23,576 bases of DNA, taken from positions 1 to 23,576 of the forward strand of contig CAYJEQ010000040.1 of assembly GCA_964369235.1 (NCBI GenBank), read 5' to 3'. The notes beneath the pieces were generated by a model. The model ran no database searches, was not told where the DNA came from, and saw only the letters and a list, made by a program, of their open reading frames with translations. This document shows positions 6,762 to 14,541 of the stretch, one piece after another. Position 1 is the stretch's first letter. The number at the start of each line of letters is the position of its first letter. Source of the DNA: CAYJEQ01 sp964369235. GTDB taxonomy: Bacteria > Bacillota > Clostridia > Oscillospirales > Ruminococcaceae. The translations under genes were made by a program, and so were the position numbers.

Positions 6762-7637
6762 ATGGCTGTCAATTTTGAATACTATAAAATCTTCTACTAT
6801 GTGGCTAGGGAGAAAAATATCTCCAGTGCTGCTAGAGAACTATATATTACCCAACCAGCTGTTAGTCAGGCTATTAAACAGCTAGAGGAAGCCCTAGGAA
6901 CTACACTTTTTATCAGAGGTCATCGTGGTGTAAAACTTACAGCACAGGGAGAGGAACTTTACAGCTATGTACGCAGTGGCTGTGATATGATATTTAAAGG
7001 AGAGGCGCTTTTCTCCCCGGGGGAAACACCTGTGCATCAGGTGAAGATTGGCACCAGTACCCTGTTACTACAGCATTTTTTACTGGAGTATCTGGAGGTG
7101 TTTCATCGCAATCACCCTGAGGCTGATATTAAGATAATTGATGGCACAGCCAGCGAAACCATCCATCGTTTATCTAAAGGTGAGATAGATTTTGGGCTGG
7201 CACTGGCTCCAATTAAACCTAGTAAATGGTTAGCCACCAAAGAGCTAGGTAGCCTTACTAATATCTTTGTGGCAGGTAAGAGGTTTCAGCATCTTAAATA
7301 TCGTACTGTTTCCCTTAAATCCCTTGCGCAACACCCCCTTATAATAGGTAACTGGGAGGAAAGTACACAGGGATATATTCAGCAGTATATAACTAAGCAT
7401 AATATTAATCTAATGCCAAGCTATGAGCTATCCTCTGGGGAGCTAATTGTTGACTTTGCTGCTAGAGGTATGGGAATAGGATTTGTGGCTAAGGATTATG
7501 CTAAAGAAGCAATTAAACAGGGGTTACTATTTGAGCTTAAACTAGAAACACCACTGCCCCCACGAAAGATTACCCTATTAACTAACACAAAACTGCCTTC
7601 CACAGGGATTGTAGATAGGATATTACAGGGGTTATAA
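6762..7637 (+). CDS. LysR-family transcriptional regulator
   Basis: This 291-residue protein is of normal LysR length. An N-terminal winged helix-turn-helix covers residues about 3-62 (SSAARELYITQPAVSQAIKQ, then GTTLFIRGHRGVKLTAQGE). A periplasmic-binding-protein-like effector domain covers about 85-291 and includes FGLALAP and the late RGMGIGFVAKDYA segment typical of the family. The ATG has the strong Shine-Dalgarno GGAGGTGG at 6751-6758. It is transcribed away from the ECF sigma operon and toward deoB, which begins 103 bp later. Its effector and targets cannot be told from the sequence. Divergent LysR genes often control the neighbouring operon, but I see no clear T-N11-A site to support that here. 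Confidence 0.92.
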   Translation: MAVNFEYYKIFYYVAREKNISSAARELYITQPAVSQAIKQLEEALGTTLFIRGHRGVKLTAQGEELYSYVRSGCDMIFKGEALFSPGETPVHQVKIGTSTLLLQHFLLEYLEVFHRNHPEADIKIIDGTASETIHRLSKGEIDFGLALAPIKPSKWLATKELGSLTNIFVAGKRFQHLKYRTVSLKSLAQHPLIIGNWEESTQGYIQQYITKHNINLMPSYELSSGELIVDFAARGMGIGFVAKDYAKEAIKQGLLFELKLETPLPPRKITLLTNTKLPSTGIVDRILQGL

Positions 7638-7740
7638 AGAGTGGTGCTGAGGATATACATAAGTAGCTAAACTGGGATTAATCTTTGGTTTAGGTTTTAT
7701 AAAAGTTTTAGAAAACCCAGCAAGAGAAAGGAATATTATT

Positions 7741-8907
7741 ATGAATAAAAGAGTTTTTTTAATGGTACTAGATTCTGTAGGTATTGGATATATGCCTGAT
7801 GCAGATAAATATGGAGATGAGGGGGCTAATACCCTAGCTTCTTGTAGAGCTATGGAAGGTTTTGCCCTGCCAACTCTAGAAAAACTAGGGCTGTACAATA
7901 TAGAAGGCGTAGAAAAGGGACAGGTTAATGATTTTACTGCTAATGTTGCTAGAATGAGTGAAGCTTCCCCAGGTAAGGATACTACCATAGGACATTGGGA
8001 GATTTCCGGACTTATTTCTGAGCAGTCACTACCTACCTATCCTAATGGTTTCCCAGCTGATTTACTAGAGGAGTTTTCTAAGAAAACTGGTAGAGGGGTA
8101 CTGTGTAACAAGCCTTACTCCGGCACACAGCTACTTACTGATTATGGTAAAGCTCATGTGGAAAGTGGAGATTTATTAGTTTACACCTCTGCTGACAGTG
8201 TGTTCCAGATAGCAGCCCATGAGGAGATAGTGCCTATAGAGGAACTATATAGATACTGTGAAATTGCCAGAGAGATGCTACAGGGTGAGCATGGTGTAGG
8301 CAGAGTTATTGCTAGACCTTTTGTTGGGGAAGATCCTAACTACTCAAGAACCTCTAACCGTCATGACTACTCTCTAATCCCAGCTAAGGAAACTGTCCTA
8401 GACCTAGCTAAAAAACAGGGGCTAGATGTAATTGGTGTAGGTAAAATCTACGATATATTTGCTGGCAGTGGTATAACAGCCACCCACAAATCCAAAGATA
8501 ATAATGATGGTATGAACATTACCGATAAGCTAGTAGCAGAGGATTTCTCTGGAATTTGCTTTGTAAATCTAGTGGATTTTGATATGGTTTACGGACATAG
8601 AAACAATCGTGATGGCTATGGTAAGGCTTTAATGGAATTTGATAGCTGGCTAGGTGAGTTTATCACTAAGCTAGGTGAAGACGACATGCTAATTATAACA
8701 GCAGACCATGGTTGTGATCCATGCTATAAAGGCACCGACCACACTAGAGAGTACACACCGATGATTGCCTACGGCAAAAACCTAAAATCAGGGGTAAATC
8801 TAGGCACAAGAGATAGCTTTAGTGATATAGGGGCAACGATTAAGGAGTACCTAGATATTAAAGGCAATATTGACGGCAAATCCTTCCTAAGTGATATTAG
8901 CAAATAA
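7741..8907 (+). CDS. deoB: Phosphopentomutase DeoB
   Basis: This 388-residue cytosolic enzyme of the alkaline-phosphatase superfamily interconverts (deoxy)ribose 1-phosphate and 5-phosphate, feeding nucleoside sugars into central metabolism. Diagnostic motifs are LDSVGIG with the metal-ligand Asp11, DTTIGHWE (about residues 80-87, containing the threonine that is phosphorylated in DeoB proteins), NRHDYS, and the C-terminal metal site TADHGCDP followed by DHTREYTP. Length matches the family (about 390). The ATG at 7741 follows AGAGAAAGG. cdd lies 80 bp downstream on the same strand, so the two likely form a nucleoside-salvage unit. The gene contains seventeen CTAG tetranucleotides, about four times the number expected from its base composition. 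Confidence 0.97.
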   Translation: MNKRVFLMVLDSVGIGYMPDADKYGDEGANTLASCRAMEGFALPTLEKLGLYNIEGVEKGQVNDFTANVARMSEASPGKDTTIGHWEISGLISEQSLPTYPNGFPADLLEEFSKKTGRGVLCNKPYSGTQLLTDYGKAHVESGDLLVYTSADSVFQIAAHEEIVPIEELYRYCEIAREMLQGEHGVGRVIARPFVGEDPNYSRTSNRHDYSLIPAKETVLDLAKKQGLDVIGVGKIYDIFAGSGITATHKSKDNNDGMNITDKLVAEDFSGICFVNLVDFDMVYGHRNNRDGYGKALMEFDSWLGEFITKLGEDDMLIITADHGCDPCYKGTDHTREYTPMIAYGKNLKSGVNLGTRDSFSDIGATIKEYLDIKGNIDGKSFLSDISK

Positions 8908-8987
8908 AATATAGGCATAATTTTATAGTAAAAATAATAGATAGTAATAGCTAGATTTTCTTTAACTGTGAAAGGATAATCATAATT

Positions 8988-9422
8988 ATGAATAACACAT
9001 TGGATATAAATATGAAAAATGAGCTGATTACCAAAGCCTTAGAGGCAAGAAAAAACTCCTATAGCCCTTATTCAGGCTTTGGAGTTGGTGCAGCACTGCT
9101 GGGAAAAAGTGGTAAAATTTATCAGGGGTGCAATATTGAAAGCGCCTCCTACTCTCCTACAAACTGTGCAGAGAGAACAGCACTTTTTGCTGCTGTGGCA
9201 CAGGGTGAGAGAGAATTTACTGCTGTGGCAGTGGTAGGTGGTAAAGGTTATGATAATGTACCTGAGGACTTTGCAGCTCCTTGTGGGGTGTGCCGACAGG
9301 CTCTTTATGAGTTTAACAATGGGGATATGGTGGTTATTATTGCTAAATCCACAGAGGACTACAAAGAACTAACCCTAAAGGAACTACTACCACTAGCATT
9401 TACCCCAGCATCTTTAGTATAA
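8988..9422 (+). CDS. cdd: Cytidine deaminase
   Basis: This 144-residue enzyme deaminates cytidine and deoxycytidine to uridine and deoxyuridine. It has the zinc and catalytic signature of the small tetrameric class: N-C-A-E-R-T with Cys60 and catalytic Glu62, and P-C-G-V-C-R with Cys99 and Cys102. The substrate-binding SPYSGFGVGAALL and GCNIES blocks are also present. Length is normal for the tetrameric type. GTGAAAGG precedes the ATG at 8988 at the spacing typical here. Placement after deoB fits pyrimidine nucleoside salvage. A hairpin that may end the transcript follows at 9451-9497. Confidence 0.96.
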   Translation: MNNTLDINMKNELITKALEARKNSYSPYSGFGVGAALLGKSGKIYQGCNIESASYSPTNCAERTALFAAVAQGEREFTAVAVVGGKGYDNVPEDFAAPCGVCRQALYEFNNGDMVVIIAKSTEDYKELTLKELLPLAFTPASLV

Positions 9423-9450
9423 TCTGAAATCGGTAAATCTATTGCAAAAG

Positions 9451-9497
9451 GGTGAGAGTCTTATAACTGTGATAAATCTTGTTATAAGGCTCTCATT
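9451..9497 (+). terminator. Hairpin after cdd, probable terminator
   Basis: GAGAGTCTTATAAC (9454-9467) pairs with 9481-9494 over 14 bp, including one G-U pair, with a 13-nt loop. On the plus strand only ATTTAATG follows; on the minus strand CCCTTTTG follows. It may therefore act weakly in both directions. Confidence 0.5.
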
Positions 9498-9509
9498 TAA
9501 TGTAAATAC

Positions 9510-9557
9510 GCCAAAACGCCACGAAAGACGGGGGTGTTAACCTCCGCCTTTCATGGC
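9510..9557 (-). terminator. Long imperfect hairpin, probable terminator of the DUF6514-like gene
   Basis: Bases 9518-9535 pair with 9540-9557 over 18 positions around a 4-nt loop. Read from the minus strand two of the three imperfect positions are G-U pairs and one is a mismatch; the plus strand has two mismatches. GTTTT follows on the minus strand. It lies about 110 nt past the stop codon of the gene at 9665-9895. Confidence 0.45.
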
Positions 9558-9664
9558 AAGTTGTGAAGTATTTAGTAGTACTCGTAATAAATTGTTAGCC
9601 GCAAAGTAATGCTGAGATGTTTAGTGTGTTAGTTAGTAAGAACATTACTGCGTCTATAAACAAC

Positions 9665-9895
9665 TTAGACATACGCTATGAAATCTTCAATAACATAGCC
9701 TAAGGTTGTTTCGGTTACATCCCCCTGGGAACATAGGTCAATCAAAGTATTGACTGTATTTATATCGGAGGATATATCACCAATAATGAAACTTTTTTTC
9801 GTTACGGTGTTGTAACAGGATATTCCATACATCGCTAATTCTGCGTTATGGGAATCAGTTGAACAGATTTCTTTATAAATTCGAAAGTGCATCAT
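9665..9895 (-). CDS. Small DUF6514-like protein
   Basis: This 76-residue protein has no signal peptide or membrane segment. The pattern YGISCYN, then IIGDISSDINTVNTLIDLCSQGDV, ending in a helix with VIEDFIAYV, resembles the DUF6514 family of short clostridial proteins of unknown function. Those carry a similar central I-x-DIS-x-D and a terminal V-x-EDF. A strong GAGGAGG site precedes the ATG at 9895; a second ATG follows at once, so either could be used. It has its own good promoter about 150 nt upstream. Residues C11, C27 and C54 are not arranged as a metal site. The family assignment is from memory of the pattern and is moderately secure. No function can be given. Confidence 0.65.
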   Translation of the reverse strand: MMHFRIYKEICSTDSHNAELAMYGISCYNTVTKKSFIIGDISSDINTVNTLIDLCSQGDVTETTLGYVIEDFIAYV

Positions 9896-10053
9896 AAGTT
9901 TCCTCCTCTGTTAAATTGTAGGTGTGTGAATTGTGTTGTGACGATGATTAAGATAATTATAAATTGAATTTTTATTCAGTTTATGTTAGGATGTAATGGA
10001 ATAATAAAGATTTGATTTTTCTTTATACAATCATTAATCTTTCCTGTGGCTTC

Positions 10054-10082
10054 ATTATACTATAGTATTAGGTGTTAGTCAA
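10054..10082 (-). promoter_or_regulatory. Promoter of the DUF6514-like gene
   Basis: On the minus strand TTGACT (10077-10082) and TATAAT (10054-10059) are separated by 17 bp. The transcript would start near 10047, leaving an AT-rich leader of about 150 nt before the ATG at 9895. I found no strong hairpin in that leader. Confidence 0.68.
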
Positions 10083-10130
10083 CAAAAAAAAATTGGTAAT
10101 CATACTAAAAAATGACTATTTTATAAAGAA

Positions 10131-10300
10131 ATATAGCGAAATTCAAAAAAATATATATTTATAAAATTATGTATTAATGTATATTTATACATTAATATGG
10201 CGAAATTTAATGTTTTACTGTAGTCAAGTAAGTTAAAGGAATAGTAGAAAAATCTATATGCTTATTTACCTTTTTATGTATGCTATGCGAAACTTAAACT
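10131..10300. repeat. AT-rich intergenic block with GCGAAA repeats and a palindrome
   Basis: The gene-free 9896-10385 region holds, between the DUF6514-like promoter and mfd, a perfect 12-bp inverted repeat (10172-10183 with 10186-10197, half-site TATTAATGTATA). Near copies of TATRGCGAAATT flank it (GCGAAATT at 10136 and 10200), with a third, GCGAAACT, at 10287. No clear mfd promoter was recognised. Role unknown; a protein-binding region is one possibility. Confidence 0.5.
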
Positions 10301-10385
10301 TTATCACAGTAAATTACAATAAAATTCATTAAAAATTCACAATTAACAGCCAAAAAACCACTATTAACTACCAGAGAGGTGTATC

Positions 10386-13300
10386 ATGAGGCAGTTTGCC
10401 AATCTACTAGACAATCTAAAAGAATATAAAGGGATAATTTCCTCCTTAGAACAGGGGAAAAGCCCTGTACTTGTAGGTGGAACAGCCACCATACACAAAT
10501 CTCATCTGCTTTACAGCCTAGCTGTAGGGAAGGATACCCCATCTCTAATAATAACCCCTGATGAGCAATCAGCCAGCCGTCTAGTAGGTGAGATAAATGG
10601 CCTGTACCAAGGGGAGCTGTCAGCACTATATCCATCAAGGGACTTTATATATAGTGATGCCCAGAGTATCTCTAGGGAGTATGAGCATATTAGGCTTAAA
10701 GTTCTTAATCGCCAGCAATCTGGACAGCTAAAGATTATAGTAGCCTCAGCAGAGGCAGCACTGCAATATACCCTGCCACCACAGGTACTAAAAGATAATA
10801 CCATACTGATTAAATCTGGTGAGAGCTATAATGTGGACAGTATATGTGATAAGCTAATCAGAGCAGGTTATAAACACAGCCCACAGGTAGATGGAGTCTG
10901 CCAGTTTGCCCGACGAGGAGGTATTATTGATGTATTCCCTCCTGATAGTGAGGATCCTTATCGTATTGAGTTTTGGGATGATGAGGTAGATAGCATTGCC
11001 CATTTTAAGGTGGACACCCAGCGTAGGTACGATCTATGTGACCAGTTAAATATTACCCCAGCTAAAGAGGTGCTATATTCTAACCCAGAGCATATTGCTA
11101 AGATTTTAAGAGAAGCATTACAGGGGCTAGAAGGCTCTAAAAGTAAAGCTGCAGAATATATTAAAACCCATCTACTGGATATAGAAAACGGTATAGAGCC
11201 AGAAAATGCCGACCGTTACCTACCACTTATCTATAATAAACCAGCAACACTTTTTGATTATTTTACAAGTGGGGTGCTGGCTGTAAGTGATCCAGCAGGG
11301 ATTAAAGATGCTCTGAGAAGTATCCTAGCCACCTGGAATGAAGATATAATTGAGCTACTGGACAGTGGGCTACTTTTTAAAGGATGCAGTAATTTCGCTG
11401 GAGATTACCACTATTTAATAGAACAGTTCACAAAATACAAAACTCTTATCCTAGAAACTTTCCCTCGAGCTTCCTATGATTTTACCATTGCAGATACCTT
11501 TGCCCCAGATATGGTACAGCTTTCCCCTTGGAGTGGTGAATATGCTGTTATTAGAGATGAAGTACAGGAGCTTATCCACCATGGATACTGCTGTGTAATT
11601 ACTGCAGGTACTGAAAAAGGCGCTAAGGCTTTAGTAAGTGATTTTCTCCGAGATGATTTACCGGCTGTATATAGTGAAGATGTAGGTAAAATTGTCCCTG
11701 GTCAGATATTTGTAGTAGGCATAAGCCTGCCCTCGGGATTTGAATACCCTGATATTAAGCTAACGGTAAAAACCCACGGTAAACTAAATACCCCTTTAAC
11801 CAAAAAGAAGAAAAAACCTAAAATCGGCGATAGAATTAAAGCCCTGTCCGACCTAATGCCAGGGGATTATGTAGTTCATACAGCTCATGGTATCGGTGTT
11901 TTTGAAGGGATAGTAAAGCGAGAGGTTCACGGAGTTACCAAGGATTATATTAAAATCCGTTACGGTGGCACCGATATGCTGTTTGTTCCTGTTACCCAGC
12001 TAGATTTAGTTAGTAAATATATTGGAGCAGCAGAGGATAAGAACATTAAGCTAAATAAACTTCAGTCTGTGGAGTGGTCTAATACTAGAAAAAGGGTAAA
12101 ACGAGCTGTTGCCGACATGGCGAAGGAGCTAATAGAGCTTTACTCCAAGCGACTTAACGCCAAAGGTCATGCCTTTGCCCCAGATGATGATTGGCAGATG
12201 GGCTTTGAGGCAAGGTTCCCCTATGAGGAAACCGACGATCAGCTTAGATGTATTGAGGAGATTAAAAAGGATATGGAGCGAGGCTCCCCAATGGATAGAC
12301 TTCTCTGTGGAGATGTGGGCTTTGGTAAAACTGAGGTGGCTATCAGGGGTGCTTTTAAATGTGTAATGGAGGGTAAACAGTGTGCAGTGTTAGTGCCTAC
12401 AACTATTCTTTCCCTACAGCACTATAAAACCTTTATATCCCGTATGGAGAGTTACCCTATAAAGATAGAGCTACTATCTAGGTTTAGAACTCCTAAACAG
12501 CAGGAGGAAATACTAAAACAGCTTCGTCGTGGTGAGATTGATATTATTATAGGTACTCACCGTATTATACAAAAAGATGTGGAGTTTAAGGATTTAGGTC
12601 TTTGTATTATTGATGAGGAACAGCGTTTTGGTGTGGCTCATAAGGAGAGATTTAAGGAGCTTCGTGCTGAGGTAGATGTGCTGACACTATCGGCAACCCC
12701 AATTCCTCGTACCCTTAATATGGCAATGTCAGGCATTAGGGATATGTCAGTAATTGAGGAAGCCCCACAGGATCGTCACCCAGTACAAACCTATGTGGTA
12801 GAACATGATTTAGGGGTAATCGGTCAGGCTATTAAGAAGGAGCTTCGCCGAGGTGGTCAGGTATTCTACCTACACAATAGGGTGGAAACTATTGATAGCT
12901 GTGCCTATAAGCTACAGGAGATTTTGCCAGAGGCTAGAATAGTAACAGCCCACGGTAAGATGGGTGAGGAAAAACTATCAGCCATATGGCAGAAGTTAGT
13001 AGATGGTGAGATAGATATTCTAGTGTGTACCACCATTATCGAAACAGGTGTAGATGTGTCCAACTGTAATACCTTGATTATTGAGGACGCAGATAGAATG
13101 GGACTATCCCAGTTATATCAGTTAAGAGGACGAGTGGGAAGAAGTAGTAGAAGAGCCTTTGCATATCTGACATTTACCCCAGGAAAATCCCTAACAGATA
13201 TCGCTACCAAAAGACTATCTGCAATAAAGGAGTTTACCTCCTTTGGGTCAGGATTTAGAATTGCTATGAGGGATTTAGAGATTAGAGGTGCAGGCAGTAT

Positions 13301-13847
13301 ACTAGGTGCAAAACAGCATGGTCATATGGAGGCTGTAGGTTATGATATGTATCTAAGGCTACTATCCGAAGCCATTGCCGAGGAAAAGGGTGAGAAAAAC
13401 CTACAAAAGGCAGAGGAGTGTATGATTGATATTAGCCTAGAGGCACATATACCAGAAAACTATATAGAAAACCTAACCCAGCGTATTGATATTTACAAAA
13501 AGATTGCCACAGTGGCAAATAAAGAAGATTCAATGGATATACTCGATGAGCTTATTGACCGTTTTGGTGATCCACCTAGCTCGGTAAAGGGACTGGTAGA
13601 TGTGGCACTAATAAGAAATAGTGCAGCAGCACTGGGCATAGGGGAAATTTCTCAGCGAGATGATAAGGTGCTATTCTACCCAGTAAAATTCGATATGGGT
13701 GTAGCCTCCACCATTGCAGCAAACCTTAAAGGTAGGGCAATGGTTAGCATGGGGAATAAGCCATATATAGCAGTAAAGATTGACAAAGGTCAAAAGCCAC
13801 TGGACACAATTAGACAGGTGTTAGAGATAATACCAGAGGAGCAGTAG
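10386..13847 (+). CDS. mfd: Transcription-repair coupling factor Mfd
   Basis: This 1153-residue ATP-dependent translocase removes RNA polymerase stalled at DNA damage and recruits UvrA. Domains in order: a UvrB-homology region (about 1-350); the CarD-like RNA-polymerase-interacting domain (about 487-560, beginning LMPGDYVVHTAHGIGVFEG); RecG-like helicase motors; and the C-terminal TRCF domain. In the motors Walker A is GDVGFGKT (642-649), Walker B is DEEQ (743-746), and the later motifs are SATPIPRTLNM, TTIIETGVDV and QLRGRVGRS. All key residues are intact and the length is normal. The ATG follows GAGAGG. A 490-bp intergenic region separates it from the DUF6514-like gene. In many Clostridia mfd lies near pth; that neighbour is absent here. 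Confidence 0.98.
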   Translation: MRQFANLLDNLKEYKGIISSLEQGKSPVLVGGTATIHKSHLLYSLAVGKDTPSLIITPDEQSASRLVGEINGLYQGELSALYPSRDFIYSDAQSISREYEHIRLKVLNRQQSGQLKIIVASAEAALQYTLPPQVLKDNTILIKSGESYNVDSICDKLIRAGYKHSPQVDGVCQFARRGGIIDVFPPDSEDPYRIEFWDDEVDSIAHFKVDTQRRYDLCDQLNITPAKEVLYSNPEHIAKILREALQGLEGSKSKAAEYIKTHLLDIENGIEPENADRYLPLIYNKPATLFDYFTSGVLAVSDPAGIKDALRSILATWNEDIIELLDSGLLFKGCSNFAGDYHYLIEQFTKYKTLILETFPRASYDFTIADTFAPDMVQLSPWSGEYAVIRDEVQELIHHGYCCVITAGTEKGAKALVSDFLRDDLPAVYSEDVGKIVPGQIFVVGISLPSGFEYPDIKLTVKTHGKLNTPLTKKKKKPKIGDRIKALSDLMPGDYVVHTAHGIGVFEGIVKREVHGVTKDYIKIRYGGTDMLFVPVTQLDLVSKYIGAAEDKNIKLNKLQSVEWSNTRKRVKRAVADMAKELIELYSKRLNAKGHAFAPDDDWQMGFEARFPYEETDDQLRCIEEIKKDMERGSPMDRLLCGDVGFGKTEVAIRGAFKCVMEGKQCAVLVPTTILSLQHYKTFISRMESYPIKIELLSRFRTPKQQEEILKQLRRGEIDIIIGTHRIIQKDVEFKDLGLCIIDEEQRFGVAHKERFKELRAEVDVLTLSATPIPRTLNMAMSGIRDMSVIEEAPQDRHPVQTYVVEHDLGVIGQAIKKELRRGGQVFYLHNRVETIDSCAYKLQEILPEARIVTAHGKMGEEKLSAIWQKLVDGEIDILVCTTIIETGVDVSNCNTLIIEDADRMGLSQLYQLRGRVGRSSRRAFAYLTFTPGKSLTDIATKRLSAIKEFTSFGSGFRIAMRDLEIRGAGSILGAKQHGHMEAVGYDMYLRLLSEAIAEEKGEKNLQKAEECMIDISLEAHIPENYIENLTQRIDIYKKIATVANKEDSMDILDELIDRFGDPPSSVKGLVDVALIRNSAAALGIGEISQRDDKVLFYPVKFDMGVASTIAANLKGRAMVSMGNKPYIAVKIDKGQKPLDTIRQVLEIIPEEQ

Positions 13848-13894
13848 ATTTCCCACATTTTCTTAAGTCTTTGGGGAAAACTACTGGTATAGGA

Positions 13895-13922
13895 AGGATT
13901 TTCAGCATAAACTGTAAATCCT
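13895..13922 (+). other. Short hairpin between mfd and the next gene
   Basis: An 11-bp stem with one mismatch (13895-13905 with 13912-13922) and a 6-nt loop. No T-run follows, so it is not a standard terminator; it may be an mRNA-processing or stabilising hairpin, or chance. Confidence 0.3.
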
Positions 13923-13989
13923 ATAAACACCATAAGGATAAGTAGAAAAATAAGCTTTTCCCAGAGAAGTGAAAGGAATGGTTATAATT

Positions 13990-14220
13990 ATGAAAAACCA
14001 AAAAAATCTACAGATTGCATTTCTAGTAGCAGCTACCTTAACGGTGCTGGAATACAGCTTTGTTCAGGGGCTTTTTACCTGGTTAATGGTAACTGCACTG
14101 GTTGTTATATTAGGGGCTATTAACATTATATTCTGCCTAAAAGAAAAACAGTGGATTAATGCCTATTCATATCTAATATTTATAATAGCTCTAACCATGG
14201 GCTATATGCAGTTAGTGTAG
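13990..14220 (+). CDS. Small membrane protein of unknown function
   Basis: The protein has 76 residues if translation starts at the ATG at 13990. GTGAAAGG at 13969-13976 is the ribosome-binding site and lies at the spacing usual in this genome. A GTG at 13969 is in frame but is itself part of that site. Three hydrophobic helices are predicted at about residues 8-25, 29-48 and 57-73, with a charged KEKQ turn between the second and third. I recognise no family. It lies 142 bp after mfd on the same strand, so it may be transcribed with it, and it is followed by terminator hairpins. Its membrane location is the only safe statement. Confidence 0.6.
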   Translation: MKNQKNLQIAFLVAATLTVLEYSFVQGLFTWLMVTALVVILGAINIIFCLKEKQWINAYSYLIFIIALTMGYMQLV

Positions 14221-14256
14221 TAGTTTAGGCTATAAATATACCCCGACATTAGATTT

Positions 14257-14280
14257 AAACCTATATTTAAAGGTTTTTTG
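14257..14280 (+). terminator. Weak terminator after the small membrane protein
   Basis: AAACCT (14257-14262) pairs with AGGTTT (14271-14276), and the T-run continues to 14279. It sits inside a wider 12-bp inverted repeat (14239-14250 with 14284-14295, one G-U pair) made of two opposed copies of the TACCCCAACATT motif. Confidence 0.45.
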
Positions 14281-14285
14281 CCAAA

Positions 14286-14363
14286 TGTTGGGGTAAAATT
14301 ATATGTGGTGTATTCCCTCGCCGACGGCGAGGGAATACACCACAACAATTGATATAGAAACTA
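14286..14363. repeat. Palindromic repeat element, copy 1
   Basis: Left arm TGTTGGGGTAAAATT, then a 20-bp perfect inverted repeat (14304-14323 with 14325-14344, core CCCTCGCC/GGCGAGGG), then right arm CAACAATTGATATAG. It matches copy 2 at 14463-14541 in both arms and in the core, while the outer stem differs by paired changes. No coding capacity. Confidence 0.8.
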
Positions 14364-14366
14364 TTT

Positions 14367-14404
14367 AAAGCTCCCTTTTATCCTCGGATAAAAGGGAGCT
14401 TTTT
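14367..14404 (+). terminator. Strong rho-independent terminator
   Basis: A 17-bp perfect inverted repeat (14367-14383 with 14386-14402, stem AAAGCTCCCTTTTATCC) ends in five T residues. It faces the plus strand and would end transcripts from mfd and the small membrane protein. Confidence 0.85.
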
Positions 14405-14462
14405 ACACTGATATTAAATTAGGCTCTACAGAAATACCTTTATAAAGTGGCTATATATTAAT

Positions 14463-14541
14463 TGTTTTGGGTAAAATTCTGTTGGGGTACTGTCCCTCGC
14501 CATGGGCAAGGGACAGTACCCCAACATTTGCTATAGACCTA
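14463..14541. repeat. Palindromic repeat element, copy 2 (also 3' hairpin of the GNAT gene)
   Basis: Left arm TGTTTTGGGTAAAATT, then a 22-position inverted repeat (14480-14501 with 14505-14526), then right arm CAACATTTGCTATAGA. The single imperfect pair (14498/14508) is a C-A mismatch in plus-strand RNA but a G-U pair in minus-strand RNA. The element includes the TAG stop codon of the GNAT gene at its right edge and may serve as the 3' end of that operon. Confidence 0.8.

Noticed and set aside
7632..7988. 118-codon minus-strand frame over the start of deoB
   Set aside because: It overlaps the conserved DeoB N-terminus antisense and shows no recognisable protein pattern.
9518..9557. Riboswitch upstream of a gene
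   Set aside because: It is downstream of both flanking genes, so terminator activity is the simpler reading.
10384..10804. Two minus-strand open frames at the 5' end of mfd
   Set aside because: They lie wholly inside the well-supported mfd gene, lack ribosome-binding sites and resemble no family.
13895..13922. Terminator directly after mfd
   Set aside because: The hairpin has a mismatch and no T-run; the strong terminator is at 14367-14404.
14221..14541. Insertion sequence or integrated mobile gene in the palindrome-rich gap
   Set aside because: No transposase-like frame and no flanking target duplication; only small non-coding palindromes.
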